DNA of 33,955 bases from Legionella sp. (GCA_024636645.1 JAGXGR010000135.1:1-33955); one strand, 5' to 3'; shown: positions 26,044 to 33,955, counted from the stretch's first letter. Notes: generated by a model not told the origin, from the sequence alone. A program made the numbers and translations.

Positions 26044-26052
26044 AATATTAAG
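26044..26052 (-). promoter_or_regulatory. PmrA-box-like motif upstream of the RhoGAP-like gene
   Basis: The minus strand reads CTTAATATT, an exact match to the cTTAATatT motif described for the Legionella response regulator PmrA, which controls many effector genes. It lies 80 nt before the start codon. A candidate promoter follows it: TTGGTT, 19 nt, then CATAAT, with the box about 13 nt upstream of the -35. The motif is short and AT-rich, so a chance match is possible; its position supports it. Confidence 0.5.
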
Positions 26053-26102
26053 TTGAGGGCCGTTTAGAGGTATCTATTGTTTAAATGTGACATTGTAAAT
26101 AA

Positions 26103-26130
26103 ATTGCCCTATAAAATCATACCGGGCAAT
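26103..26130 (-). terminator. Possible terminator at the end of the ast operon
   Basis: ATTGCCC (26103-26109) and GGGCAAT (26124-26130) form a 7-bp perfect stem with a 14-nt loop. On the minus strand it lies about 44 nt after the stop of the last operon gene and is followed by TTATTTA. The stem is short and the tail imperfect, so the call is moderate. Confidence 0.45.
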
Positions 26131-26173
26131 GTTTAAATATTCAACGTTTTATTGGTTAATTTCTGATTTAATC

Positions 26174-26920
26174 TCATGAGGTTTTTATAGGAGTGATCTC
26201 TGCCAAACATCCCCAGTCTGCGTCCCAAATTAATTTTTTAATGTTTAAACTTTTTGATAGTTGTTCTACAAGAAAGGGAAGCGATCGGTTTTTGCAGGTA
26301 AAAATAACCATATTTGAACTGGCTGGCACCGGAATAGTGACAGTGCACCCGTTAAATTGATTTTTTATTTTACTAAAGATGATAAATTGCTCTTCTGGTG
26401 CGGCAAGATTGACGCCGAGAAAACCTTTGTCTTTCAGACGCTCATCGCAGCGCTTAAAAAACAACGCGTTATTACATTCTTCAGGAAATTGATTACTGTG
26501 ATATAAATCAACCAATAAATGCTTAAATGATAATTCATAGTTCTTAAGAAAGTCCAGAGCATCTTGATAGACGATATCTAAAGAAGGAATGCTGTTTGCC
26601 ATAAAATATTTATCAGCGATATAAATAACCTCCGCATTATTGTCTACTGAAATTAACTTATAATTGTCGATATATTGCGAAAGATAATGCGCAGCCCCCG
26701 CACCTCCCAACCCTAAAATACAAGTATCACCAGGGTTTGCGCGTGCCAGGGCGCACAGTGGTGTCAGATATTTTAAAACGGGTTTTTCAGGATGCTTTCT
26801 ATCAATGGCGGACTGGATGGCTTTGCTGTCAAACCTTAACCATCGATAAAGAAAATTCTGATAAACACGCGCACCACCCGGTCCTTGAAATATACATCGT
26901 CCTAATGTTGTTTTCAGCAT
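26174..26920 (-). CDS. Spermidine-synthase-like SAM-fold protein
   Basis: 248 residues with a Rossmann-type methyltransferase core. The glycine loop CILGLGGAGAAHYL is near residues 68-81, an acidic ribose-binding position is in LISVDNNAEVIYIADKYF (near 90-107), and DALDFLKN and LLVDLYHSNQFPEE follow. The last is typical of the spermidine-synthase-like branch. The polyamine-synthase GGGDGG loop is replaced by GLGGAG, so true spermidine synthase activity is doubtful; a methyltransferase or a polyamine-related enzyme is possible. The ATG is 3 nt after the astB stop, so it is the last gene of the ast operon. Function in arginine use is unknown. Confidence 0.7.
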   Translation of the reverse strand: MLKTTLGRCIFQGPGGARVYQNFLYRWLRFDSKAIQSAIDRKHPEKPVLKYLTPLCALARANPGDTCILGLGGAGAAHYLSQYIDNYKLISVDNNAEVIYIADKYFMANSIPSLDIVYQDALDFLKNYELSFKHLLVDLYHSNQFPEECNNALFFKRCDERLKDKGFLGVNLAAPEEQFIIFSKIKNQFNGCTVTIPVPASSNMVIFTCKNRSLPFLVEQLSKSLNIKKLIWDADWGCLAEITPIKTS

Positions 26921-26923
26921 GAT

Positions 26924-28273
26924 TTATACTTGAAAGGGATAAATAGATCCTAATTTCAAAAGTTGACTTAATTCATCAAGCGCTCTGAAATTTTGATCAA
27001 TTAACAAAGGATCGGTTAAATCATCTGCATGCAATTGGTCACGATAATGACGAATAACCCATGCGTTTAATTTTGCAAGCAAATCATCGTTGATCAACAC
27101 ACCCTGATGCATAGCGGCAAGTTCGTTATCGTTCAAGACGACCCTCAAACGCAAGCAAGCCGGGCCGCCGCCATTACGCATGCTCTGTTTAAGATTCAGA
27201 TACCGCACACTGTTTAGCGGATTTGAAGTATCGCTTATCAAGTCATCAATGACTTGTTTGACCTTTTTGTTTTCCTCGCACTCTATAGGCGCGATTAATA
27301 ACATGTCGTCACTGTCGGGCAAGCTAATTAATTGTGAGTTAAAGAAATAGCTGCTGATGGCATCGCCAACAGCCATTGCACTTGATGGAATTTCTATAAT
27401 ATTTAAGGGGAATTTGGCTTTTTCTCTTAATTGTATCAATAACGCCGTTTGATTAAGAAAAGCTTCTTCATGAACCAGATAGACAGATTCATTGGCTACG
27501 GATATCACATCGTTGTGGAAAACACCTTGATCGATGACTGCAGGATTTTGACAGGCAAATATGACCTGCTCTGGATTGAGAAAGTGGCTTCTTGCAATGG
27601 CAGAAGAGGCTTCCAGGGTTTGTCTTGCAGGATAGCGTATGGGAATGGGGTTGTTTTTATTGCGGGCGAGGGCGTGTTTTCCGTATACAAATAGATAGAT
27701 GGCCTCTTCATGATGGCCTGCACATAAGCGATTATGGTTCGCAGCCCCTTCATCTCCCGTTACCGCAGAGCGGGGTAAAATGGGATGATGGTAAAAATAA
27801 TGATCATTTTTGAAAATGCTTTTCAGCAATGCACTGGAAAAGTCGGCCTCTTGAGAGCGGTGTAGATTGCTGACCAGATTTGCGGCTGTAAAATGAACCC
27901 GGTTATCCGTTGTATCAATGCTTGCTGAAACAGTGGCGGCATTGGCAGCCCACATGGAAGAGGCGGAGTAGGCCGCAGACAAGAGATCGGGCGCTTGTTT
28001 TGCAGCTTTTTCTATTTGCCGGGCAGGACTTCCTGTAAATCCCAGCTGATGTAATAAATGAAGGTTTGGTCTTTGATGAGGAGGCAGTATGGCCTGTACA
28101 AGCCCTTTCTCATACAGCAGGCGCATTTTTTCCAGGCCCTGCAAGGCAGCCGTTTTGGGATCTGCTTTTCTCAATGCATTGCTTTCAGAGGCAATATTAC
28201 CTTCTGAGAGACCCGCGTAGTGGTGCGTCGGTCCTACCAGACCATCCATGTTAATTTCAAATGCTTTAGTCAT
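26924..28273 (-). CDS. astB: N-succinylarginine dihydrolase AstB
   Basis: Second step of the arginine succinyltransferase pathway: N2-succinylarginine to N2-succinylornithine, CO2 and two NH3. 449 residues from ATG 28273, giving [20 protein letters not shown] as in the E. coli protein; an upstream GTG at 28288 adds five residues without family support. Conserved blocks are [60 protein letters not shown] and [17 protein letters not shown], the last carrying the catalytic cysteine region of the amidinotransferase fold. It overlaps astD by 8 nt. Confidence 0.97.
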   Translation of the reverse strand: MTKAFEINMDGLVGPTHHYAGLSEGNIASESNALRKADPKTAALQGLEKMRLLYEKGLVQAILPPHQRPNLHLLHQLGFTGSPARQIEKAAKQAPDLLSAAYSASSMWAANAATVSASIDTTDNRVHFTAANLVSNLHRSQEADFSSALLKSIFKNDHYFYHHPILPRSAVTGDEGAANHNRLCAGHHEEAIYLFVYGKHALARNKNNPIPIRYPARQTLEASSAIARSHFLNPEQVIFACQNPAVIDQGVFHNDVISVANESVYLVHEEAFLNQTALLIQLREKAKFPLNIIEIPSSAMAVGDAISSYFFNSQLISLPDSDDMLLIAPIECEENKKVKQVIDDLISDTSNPLNSVRYLNLKQSMRNGGGPACLRLRVVLNDNELAAMHQGVLINDDLLAKLNAWVIRHYRDQLHADDLTDPLLIDQNFRALDELSQLLKLGSIYPFQV

Positions 28274-29759
28274 TTTCCAGCTCGACACCAGGTAACAGCT
28301 GCTCAGGTAAATTGAGGTGCTCTTCTTCCTGGCTGGCTATAGGGTAAGCACAATAATCAGCTGCATAAAAAGCGCTGGGGCGATGATTGCCGCTTTTGCC
28401 AATACCGCCAAAAGGGAGATTGCTCGCAGCCCCTGTGGTTGGGCGATTCCAGTTGATTAATCCCGCATTCACGCGGTGAAAAAATTGCTGGTATTGCTCG
28501 GCATTATCACTTAATAATCCTGCTGATAAGCCGTACTTGGTTTGATTGGCCAGTTTCAGTGCCTGCTCAAAGTCAGTATAACGGTACACCTGCATCAAGG
28601 GAGCGAATATTTCTTTATCTTCCGGCTCGTTTACCGCGGTCATATCGATAATGCCGGGTGATAATAAACCGGTGTTATCTTTTAATAAATCCATTTTGAG
28701 AAGGGGGTTGCCGCCTTGTTCTATTAATTTTTCCTGTGCCTTTAGATGTTGTAAGGCATGATCAAAGGCAATCACAGGGCCCATAAAGGGTTGAGGATCT
28801 TTTGTGAACTCAGCAACATCCAGTTGTCTGGCGGATTTAATCAATTGAGCCAGGAAGTCATCACCAAAGTCATTGTCGGGAATGATGAGCCGGCGTGCAC
28901 AGGTGCAGCGTTGTCCTGCGGTAATAAAGCCGGACAACAGCGTATGATAAACCGCAGCAGTCTGGTTGTTGATTTCACCAATAACCAACGGGTTATTGCC
29001 CCCCATTTCCAGCGCAAGAATCACCTCCGGGCGCTCGGAAAAACTGCGATGAATGGCCTGTCCGGTTTGATAACTCCCTGTAAAATACACGCCCTGTATA
29101 TTCTTTTGCAGCAGTGCCTTGCCGCAATCAGCCGTTCCCTGAAGGCAATTAATGACACCCGGGGGAATGCCGCTGTCCTGCCAGCAGCGCATGATAAATT
29201 CCGCCACCGCAGGGGTCAGCTCACTGGGTTTATACAAGACAGTATTCCCCGCTAGAAGCGCAGGAACGATATGCCCGTTGCTTAAGTGGGCTGGAAAGTT
29301 AAATGCGCCCAGCACAACAACCACGCCATGGGGTTTGAAACGCAGGCTTGTCGTTAGGTTTTCCTGTTTTGTCTGTCTGCTTCCTGTTCTTTCTTTATAA
29401 GCTTGAATAGACAGCTTGACCTTGCCTATGACGGCGCTGACTTCGGTTTTTGATTCCCACAGCGGCTTGCCTGTTTCCAGAGAAATAAGCCTGGCTAAGC
29501 TATCTTTTTGTACTTCGATTTGTCTCGCAAAGGCCTGAATGATTTCACAGCGGGTATCAAAGTCCAGTGCAGACCACTTTGCCAGAGAGGATCTGGCTGC
29601 CGTGAAGGCTGCATCGATATGTTCATCGCTGGCTGCCGCTCCCTGCCACAGCAACTGCCCATTGGCTGGATTGACAGAGGTCATCGCTTCACCACCGGAT
29701 GCCACCCATTGCCCATCAATAAACTGTCCCTGACTTTTTAATTGCTTTACTGATTCCAT
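28266..29759 (-). CDS. astD: succinylglutamate-semialdehyde dehydrogenase AstD
   Basis: Oxidises N-succinylglutamate 5-semialdehyde to N-succinylglutamate with NAD+, the fourth step of the pathway. About 497 residues, aldehyde dehydrogenase fold. Seen in order: [20 protein letters not shown], the NAD-binding [19 protein letters not shown], the general base in [13 protein letters not shown], and the catalytic cysteine in [35 protein letters not shown] near the C-terminus is AstD-like. The start could be ATG 29759 (preferred, GTGAG upstream) or GTG 29768, which abuts the astA stop. Confidence 0.95.
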   Translation of the reverse strand: MESVKQLKSQGQFIDGQWVASGGEAMTSVNPANGQLLWQGAAASDEHIDAAFTAARSSLAKWSALDFDTRCEIIQAFARQIEVQKDSLARLISLETGKPLWESKTEVSAVIGKVKLSIQAYKERTGSRQTKQENLTTSLRFKPHGVVVVLGAFNFPAHLSNGHIVPALLAGNTVLYKPSELTPAVAEFIMRCWQDSGIPPGVINCLQGTADCGKALLQKNIQGVYFTGSYQTGQAIHRSFSERPEVILALEMGGNNPLVIGEINNQTAAVYHTLLSGFITAGQRCTCARRLIIPDNDFGDDFLAQLIKSARQLDVAEFTKDPQPFMGPVIAFDHALQHLKAQEKLIEQGGNPLLKMDLLKDNTGLLSPGIIDMTAVNEPEDKEIFAPLMQVYRYTDFEQALKLANQTKYGLSAGLLSDNAEQYQQFFHRVNAGLINWNRPTTGAASNLPFGGIGKSGNHRPSAFYAADYCAYPIASQEEEHLNLPEQLLPGVELEND

Positions 29760-29768
29760 GTTAAACAC

Positions 29769-30812
29769 TCACTTAAATTGGTTTGAATCATCAATGTATA
29801 AAGGGGATATACGCAAAGAATCACCCGCTTTTACCTGTAAAAGCTCTGCATTTTCCTTGCTTATCATGCATGACTTCTGATGATCATTGAAAACAACATG
29901 CCCTATGGTTGCGCGAAAATCCATGCGTGTATTAGAAAGAATATAGCGCTTGGAGCTGACTTCATCAATCGTGTTTTTAATGACCATCAGCCTGCTTGCA
30001 GATATGGTTTTAATATCTTTTAATGGGGCTTCGATAGTGGGTCCCACATCAAAAATATCAACATAGTTCGTATGGCGAAATCCTTCACGCAATAAAATAT
30101 TTAAAGCAGGTGCGGTCGATGGATGCGGTTGGCCGATGACCGACTGGGCTTTTTCAGAAAGCAGTTTGACATAGATGGGATTTCTTGGCATTAAATCGGC
30201 AATAAACTGTTTGTTTGTTGATAGTGTCAGGCAATCAGCTTGTTCAAAAGGCATCTGGAAAAAATGGCAGCCCACATTATCCCAGAAAGGGGAGTGTCCT
30301 TTTTCATCCGAAACACCACGCATTTCAGCAATGACCGTGGGTGCAAAGCGCTGGGGATAATGCGCCATAAAAAGAAATCGGGCCCTGGATAGTAGCAAGC
30401 CGTTGCCACTGTGACGAAAATCAGGGGTAAGAAAAAGCGTGCAGATTTCACTTTTACCCTGGTTGTCATTCACCAGGCTCAACACTTCGTAATCACTCCG
30501 AATATTAAGACTATGACAGATACGCGTTCTTTTTGAGAGTTTGTAGGAATAAAAAGGAAGCTCGTGACCTATGCGGGCTTCAACGGCGGACGTACCTACT
30601 ATCTTGCCGGTTTGGACTTCCTCCATAATAAAAAGATAATATTCTTTATTGGGCTGCTGAACATTTTTTTTAAAGGAACGTTGCGCCCATTTTAATCGTT
30701 TATCAAGTAAATCCTTGTCTTTTGGAAGCGTTGTCATGCCAATGCCGCTTTCCTCTGCCAGACGGTGAATGGCATCCAGATCAGATGATTTGGCACTCCG
30801 AAATAGCATCAT
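29769..30812 (-). CDS. astA: arginine N-succinyltransferase AstA
   Basis: First step of the pathway: transfers succinyl from succinyl-CoA to arginine. 347 residues, near the E. coli length of 344. Typical sequences are RSAKSSDLDAIHRLAEESGIG at the start, LFLTPDFRHSGNGLLLSRAR, FAPTVIAEMRGVSDEKGHSPFWDNVG, and FRHTNYVDIFDVGPTIEAP. The C-terminal part lies in the GNAT-related fold. The ATG overlaps the TGA of the upstream M20 gene in ATGA, so the peptidase and astA are coupled. Confidence 0.97.
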   Translation of the reverse strand: MMLFRSAKSSDLDAIHRLAEESGIGMTTLPKDKDLLDKRLKWAQRSFKKNVQQPNKEYYLFIMEEVQTGKIVGTSAVEARIGHELPFYSYKLSKRTRICHSLNIRSDYEVLSLVNDNQGKSEICTLFLTPDFRHSGNGLLLSRARFLFMAHYPQRFAPTVIAEMRGVSDEKGHSPFWDNVGCHFFQMPFEQADCLTLSTNKQFIADLMPRNPIYVKLLSEKAQSVIGQPHPSTAPALNILLREGFRHTNYVDIFDVGPTIEAPLKDIKTISASRLMVIKNTIDEVSSKRYILSNTRMDFRATIGHVVFNDHQKSCMISKENAELLQVKAGDSLRISPLYIDDSNQFK

Positions 30813-32032
30813 GCTCTTAAATCCTCAAGCCCTCCACGAGCTAAATCCGTCAGCAAAAGCGCGCTTAAGGCAGCCCTTTCACTGAGGCTGTTTAAAATGA
30901 TAAATTCTTCCGAGCTATGGATATTACCGCCTCTGACGCCCAAGGTGTCGAGAACCGGTAAACCGTGCTTGGCCAGATTATTGCCATCGCAACAACCGCC
31001 GCTGTCTTTCCAGTCGATACTTAAACCCAAATGATGTCCCATATCCTGTAATCGATTAAACAGGCGCTCTGTGGCTTTACAAACCCGTTTCACAGGCCTT
31101 GAGAAACTGCCTTCCACTTGCAGCGAGTAATCCGGGCGTTTAAGTTTGGTCAGCAGGGCATTTAACTGTTGCCTGACCCATTGCTCATCTTCAGGGAAGC
31201 TGATGCGAACATCAAGTTTAGCCACCGCTTTATCTGGAACAACGTTCAGGGCCGCCCCTCCAGATATTAAACCGACATTAATTGTTACACCCTCACGAAG
31301 TCCATTAAGCGCATGTATTTCAGTAATGACTTCAGCCAGATAACAGATGGCGTTACGACCTTCAGAAAATGAACGTCCTGCGTGTGCGGCTCTTCCTGTT
31401 GCAATAAGTGTTAATTTACCGCTGCCTTTGCGGTTTTTGGCGAGCGTGCCTTTTGTTGTCATGGCCGGTTCATAGACCAGAGCGGCTTGATAATTGGCGG
31501 CGATTTCATCGAATAGTACAGCAGAGGCCGGGGAGCCTATTTCTTCATCAGCATTAATCAGCACATCCCAACCCAGCTGTGAGGCGAACGCCGTTTGTTC
31601 AAATGCTTTGAGTGCATGAAGCATGACAATGAGGCCGCCTTTCATGTCGGAAACCCCGGGACCATTAATTTCATCGTCATTAAGGTATTTCATCATTTGG
31701 AAAGGATGTGCCGCACTATAAACGGTATCCATATGACCACTGAGTAAAATACGACGTTTTAAATCGGGCCGCTTTTGAATTAATAATGCATCACCGCAAC
31801 GTTGTTGAACGTTTTCTCCTGCCATATTGATAGAAGCAAAGGGCGGCAGTTGACGGATTTCGACGCTATCAGCAACAGGCGTGAAGCTTTTTTGCAATGT
31901 ATCAAGCATTTTTGCAAGCCCTGGTAAATTGTCGCTGCCAGAGTTGATTAAACAAAACGTGTGCAGCTCATCAACCATTGTGCTTTGGCTGGCCTTGATA
32001 GCGTCAATCATGGCTTTCAGTGTATGTTCCAT
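30809..32032 (-). CDS. M20-family metallohydrolase at the head of the ast operon
   Basis: 407 residues from the ATG at 32032. An ATG three codons earlier (32041) sits directly on the AGGG ribosome-binding site. The M20 di-zinc ligands are visible: His100 in LLSGHMDTV, Asp129 in GPGVSDMKGG, Glu163-Glu164 in NADEEIGSP, Glu188 in VYEPA, and the C-terminal histidine in GGNIHSSEEF. The dimerisation/lid domain lies between about residues 195 and 310. The pattern is closest to the carboxypeptidase G2/ArgE/DapE group, which remove N-acyl or C-terminal glutamate-type groups. Its place before astA suggests it acts on an acylated amino acid of the pathway; the substrate is not shown by sequence. No signal peptide. 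Confidence 0.85.
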   Translation of the reverse strand: MEHTLKAMIDAIKASQSTMVDELHTFCLINSGSDNLPGLAKMLDTLQKSFTPVADSVEIRQLPPFASINMAGENVQQRCGDALLIQKRPDLKRRILLSGHMDTVYSAAHPFQMMKYLNDDEINGPGVSDMKGGLIVMLHALKAFEQTAFASQLGWDVLINADEEIGSPASAVLFDEIAANYQAALVYEPAMTTKGTLAKNRKGSGKLTLIATGRAAHAGRSFSEGRNAICYLAEVITEIHALNGLREGVTINVGLISGGAALNVVPDKAVAKLDVRISFPEDEQWVRQQLNALLTKLKRPDYSLQVEGSFSRPVKRVCKATERLFNRLQDMGHHLGLSIDWKDSGGCCDGNNLAKHGLPVLDTLGVRGGNIHSSEEFIILNSLSERAALSALLLTDLARGGLEDLRA

Positions 32033-32059
32033 ACATCTCATCCCTGTCTAAAGGCTCAA

Positions 32060-32088
32060 ACATTATCGGAAATCCATGCTATTCGCAA
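32060..32088 (-). promoter_or_regulatory. Probable promoter of the M20-ast operon
   Basis: On the minus strand TTGCGA (32083-32088) and TAATGT (32060-32065) are separated by 17 nt. Transcription would begin about 20 nt before the M20 start. It lies in the 86-nt gap shared with the divergent UNG-like gene. I see no clear ArgR box. Motif match only. Confidence 0.45.
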
Positions 32089-32118
32089 GATTTCTGTTAG
32101 AATAACTTTCCTTTTTCT

Positions 32119-32871
32119 ATGCCTTTTAAGAAATATATGATGAAAACAGACCTGGAAAAAATAATTAATTATTCTGAGGTAGATGAGGAATGGTTGCCTA
32201 TTTTGAAAACTGCTTTGGGTCAGGTTGATTCTGATTATTTATCTGAGCTTGTAAATCATCAGGATTGGCTTCCTGGTTTATCGAATCTGTTTGCAGCTTT
32301 TAGCTTGCCACTGTCTGAAGTCAGTTATATTTTATTAGGTGAGTCGCCATACCCCAGAGAGGAATCTGCTAATGGTTATGCGTTTTGGGATGATTCAGTG
32401 GGTTCATTGTGGAGTGAAAAGGGCTTGTCCAAATCGGTTAATCGAGCGACTTCTCTCAGAAACTGGATAAAAGCACTTTTAGTGGCAAGAGGCGATTTAA
32501 GTGATGATCTTTCACAAGAGGCCATCGCAAAGATTGATAAGTCAGGACTGGTCCAGAGAGCGGATGAATTTTTTGAGGGGATGATGAATCAAGGGTTTTT
32601 ATTGTTGAACGCCTGTCTTGTCTATGGCAAAGGAAACCTTAAATACCATGCTAAAAACTGGCAGCCTTTTATATACTCGCTGCTCACTCAACTGGAAGTA
32701 AAAAAACCTTCGGTACAACTGGTTTTATTTGGTAAAATTGCAGATAATATCCCAAAAACCAGCTTAAATGTCGCTTTGAAAGCCGAACACCCTTTTAATT
32801 TGAGTTTTATTAGGAACCCGGACGTGTTAACGTTTTTTAAACCTTTTGACCTACTGGCCCGTAATGAATGA
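32119..32871 (+). CDS. Uracil-DNA-glycosylase-like protein lacking the catalytic Asp
   Basis: 250 residues colinear with family 1 UNG. Motif A, GQDPYH in E. coli, is GESPYP here (residues 74-79), so the catalytic Asp64 is replaced by Ser76 and the following His by Pro, while the uracil-pocket Tyr78 stays. The stacking Phe89 (NGYAFW) and the uracil-recognising Asn164 (FLLLNACL) are kept, as are His224 and Leu228 of the HPSPLS loop (here HPFNLS). The insert between motif A and the LLLN block is longer than in UNG. It may be an inactive or altered glycosylase, or a DNA or protein-binding relative. ATG codons at 32137 or 32140 are alternative starts, as no site has a strong ribosome-binding sequence. 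Its stop overlaps ubiG by 8 nt. Confidence 0.75.
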   Translation: MPFKKYMMKTDLEKIINYSEVDEEWLPILKTALGQVDSDYLSELVNHQDWLPGLSNLFAAFSLPLSEVSYILLGESPYPREESANGYAFWDDSVGSLWSEKGLSKSVNRATSLRNWIKALLVARGDLSDDLSQEAIAKIDKSGLVQRADEFFEGMMNQGFLLLNACLVYGKGNLKYHAKNWQPFIYSLLTQLEVKKPSVQLVLFGKIADNIPKTSLNVALKAEHPFNLSFIRNPDVLTFFKPFDLLARNE

Positions 32872-33610
32872 ATCAACGATAGATAAACAGGAAATCAGCA
32901 AATTTGAGCAGCACGCCAATGAGTGGTGGGATCCTGCCGGTCCTTTAAAAACTTTGCATGATATTAACCCTTTAAGATTGAAGTTTATTGCTGAGCATCA
33001 GCATTTAGAGGGGAAAAAGGTACTTGATGTAGGTTGCGGCGGCGGCATTTTAACAGAGGCTATGGCGGAACTTGGTGCATTTTGTACCGGCATCGATGCA
33101 GAAGAGCAGGCCATTGCCATGGCAGCCGCGCATGCTTTAAACAATAACCTTGAAATTGATTACAGGACCATGGCAATTGAAGGCATGCCAGTTGAGTCCT
33201 ATGATGTTGTCACTTGTATGGAAATGCTGGAGCATGTGCAAAATCCGCAGGTTGTTATTCAACATTGCGTGCGATTATTAAAACCCGGTGGGTTTCTGTT
33301 TCTTTCGACTATCAATCGAAGCATGAAGGCCTATGCCAGTGCCATCATTGCAGCTGAATACCTTCTGGGCTTATTGCCGAAACAAACCCATGATTATGAT
33401 AAATTTATCAAGCCCAGTGAGCTGGCCAGAATCCTCCGGCCACTTGATTTGGACATCATTGATCTCAAGGGAATGAGCTACAATCCCTTATCAGGACAAG
33501 CCAGTTTCTGTTCTGATGTATCGGTTAATTATTTAATGGCTTGCAGATTGAGCGAACCCGCTGGCGAAGCATCCGAGCCGCGACCTAACCACAACCGGGC
33601 TGCGATCTAA
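32864..33610 (+). CDS. ubiG: ubiquinone biosynthesis O-methyltransferase UbiG
   Basis: Catalyses both O-methylations in ubiquinone synthesis using SAM. 248 residues from ATG 32864, giving EISKFEQHANEWWDPAGPLK as in the family; an upstream start would add six unsupported residues. Motifs: INPLRLKFI, SAM loop VLDVGCGGGILTEAMA near residue 55, VVTCMEMLEHVQNPQ, LLKPGGFLFLSTINR, and LPKQTHDYDKFIKPSEL. The family normally ends soon after VNYLMACR. Here about 20 further residues (SEPAGEASEPRPNHNRAAI) are encoded by a dispersed repeat that has run into the 3' end. Confidence 0.95.
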   Translation: MNESTIDKQEISKFEQHANEWWDPAGPLKTLHDINPLRLKFIAEHQHLEGKKVLDVGCGGGILTEAMAELGAFCTGIDAEEQAIAMAAAHALNNNLEIDYRTMAIEGMPVESYDVVTCMEMLEHVQNPQVVIQHCVRLLKPGGFLFLSTINRSMKAYASAIIAAEYLLGLLPKQTHDYDKFIKPSELARILRPLDLDIIDLKGMSYNPLSGQASFCSDVSVNYLMACRLSEPAGEASEPRPNHNRAAI

Positions 33611-33806
33611 CCGAGCCGCGACCGTCAGGAAGCGGAACAGTTGAAGTAGCGGAAAATTAAGAAGCCAGTTTTATTTTTTCGATTGGTCTCATTTTCTTGA
33701 GCAAGGATTGCTATGTCGTATTTTATAACAAAAATTGAACAGTTAATAGAGGATTTTTACTGTACCACAACTTCAACTGTTCCGCTTCCTGACGGTCGCG
33801 GCTCGG
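33573..33806. repeat. Inverted-repeat element at the 3' end of ubiG
   Basis: A perfect 37-bp inverted repeat has arms 33611-33647 (begins CCGAGCCGCGACCGTCAGGA) and 33770-33806, with a 122-nt AT-rich centre. Two further copies of the CCGAGCCGCGACC core, one degenerate (33595-33607) and one exact (33573-33585), lie just upstream inside the ubiG reading frame. The core also occurs at 13452-13531. There is no transposase. It resembles a non-autonomous MITE-like element or two facing copies of a dispersed palindrome. The 212-nt gap after ubiG holds nothing else I can identify. Confidence 0.85.
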
Positions 33807-33822
33807 ATTTGCGGCTTAAATT

Positions 33823-33955
33823 CTAAACTTCTTTCCGTTTGGCATACCGTTCCTGAAATTTTTGATAGGCATATTTCGCCTGCTCTTCTGTAACCACATC
33901 CACTTCATTACCATAGATATCTACTCTCGCGGCATCTGCTTTTTGGGCATTAAGA
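33823..33955 (-). CDS. C-terminal end of an unidentified protein (partial)
   Basis: An open frame enters from the right edge and ends at TAG (33823-33825), giving 43 residues. They include DIYGNEVDVVTEEQAKYAYQ and end in a basic tail (RYAKRKEV). The composition is charged and helical. No family is recognised and the start lies outside the window. The repeat element ends 16 nt beyond the stop. Confidence 0.55.
   Translation of the reverse strand, partial: LNAQKADAARVDIYGNEVDVVTEEQAKYAYQKFQERYAKRKEV

Noticed and set aside
26174-26920. Call as genuine spermidine synthase (speE)
   Set aside because: The polyamine-synthase GGGDGG loop is not present and the substrate-side motifs are not evident; only a fold-level label is supported.
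28758-29255. 165-codon open frame opposite astD
   Set aside because: Lies wholly antisense to a confident aldehyde dehydrogenase gene, has no family resemblance and no ribosome-binding site; a frame shadow.
32119-32871. Call as functional ung
   Set aside because: The catalytic Asp of GQDPYH is Ser here and the His is Pro, so activity cannot be assumed.

Overview
The window looks like chromosome of a Legionella-type gammaproteobacterium. The clues are the moderate-to-low GC, the protein sequences of the core genes (S2, EF-Ts, MinD, GuaB, GlnD, Map), an arginine succinyltransferase cluster, dispersed GC-rich palindromes in the gaps, and a gene for a eukaryote-like RhoGAP protein of the sort seen among Dot/Icm-type effectors. 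I see no tRNA, rRNA, CRISPR array, transposase or phage gene.

Layout. 1-537 is gene-free and holds a large inverted repeat cut by the window edge. 538-7470 (+) carries a glycerol-3-phosphate ABC transporter (ugpA-ugpE-ugpC), a DUF1189-like membrane protein, an alpha/beta hydrolase and the acyl-CoA dehydrogenase fadE. 7471-8035 is a gene-free gap with three GC-rich palindromes and a Fur-like site. 8036-11125 (+) is a cytochrome bd cassette, cydP-cydA-cydB-cydX. The 41-residue cydX is easily missed. 11328-12164 is an unrecognised 278-residue protein. 12191-13281 (-) is minD-minE, with minD starting at TTG and no minC next to it. 13642-17231 (+) is guaB-guaA and tadA. 17233-21183 (-) is glnD, map and a Spy/CpxP-like periplasmic protein. 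21493-24530 (+) is rpsB-tsf-pyrH-frr with a clear promoter, a structured leader and an attenuator. 24773-25963 (-) is the RhoGAP-like protein. 26174-32032 (-) is an M20 peptidase-astA-astD-astB-spermidine-synthase-like operon. 32119-33610 (+) is a uracil-DNA-glycosylase-like gene overlapping ubiG, followed by a 37-bp perfect inverted repeat and the 3' end of another gene on the minus strand.

How the genes fit together. Most of the window is housekeeping: respiration at low oxygen, GMP synthesis, translation, nitrogen sensing, fatty-acid and arginine breakdown, ubiquinone synthesis. The outstanding item is the RhoGAP-like protein. It keeps the arginine finger, lysine and asparagine of the eukaryotic GAP active site with near-canonical spacing, has a long coiled-coil-like C-terminal half, and has an exact match to the Legionella PmrA motif (CTTAATATT) upstream. 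This fits a secreted effector acting on host Rho-family GTPases; secretion and target are inference. Secondary points are a UNG-fold protein that has lost its catalytic aspartate, an ast operon that carries an M20 hydrolase and a SAM-fold protein but not astC or astE, and a repeat that has run into the 3' end of ubiG.
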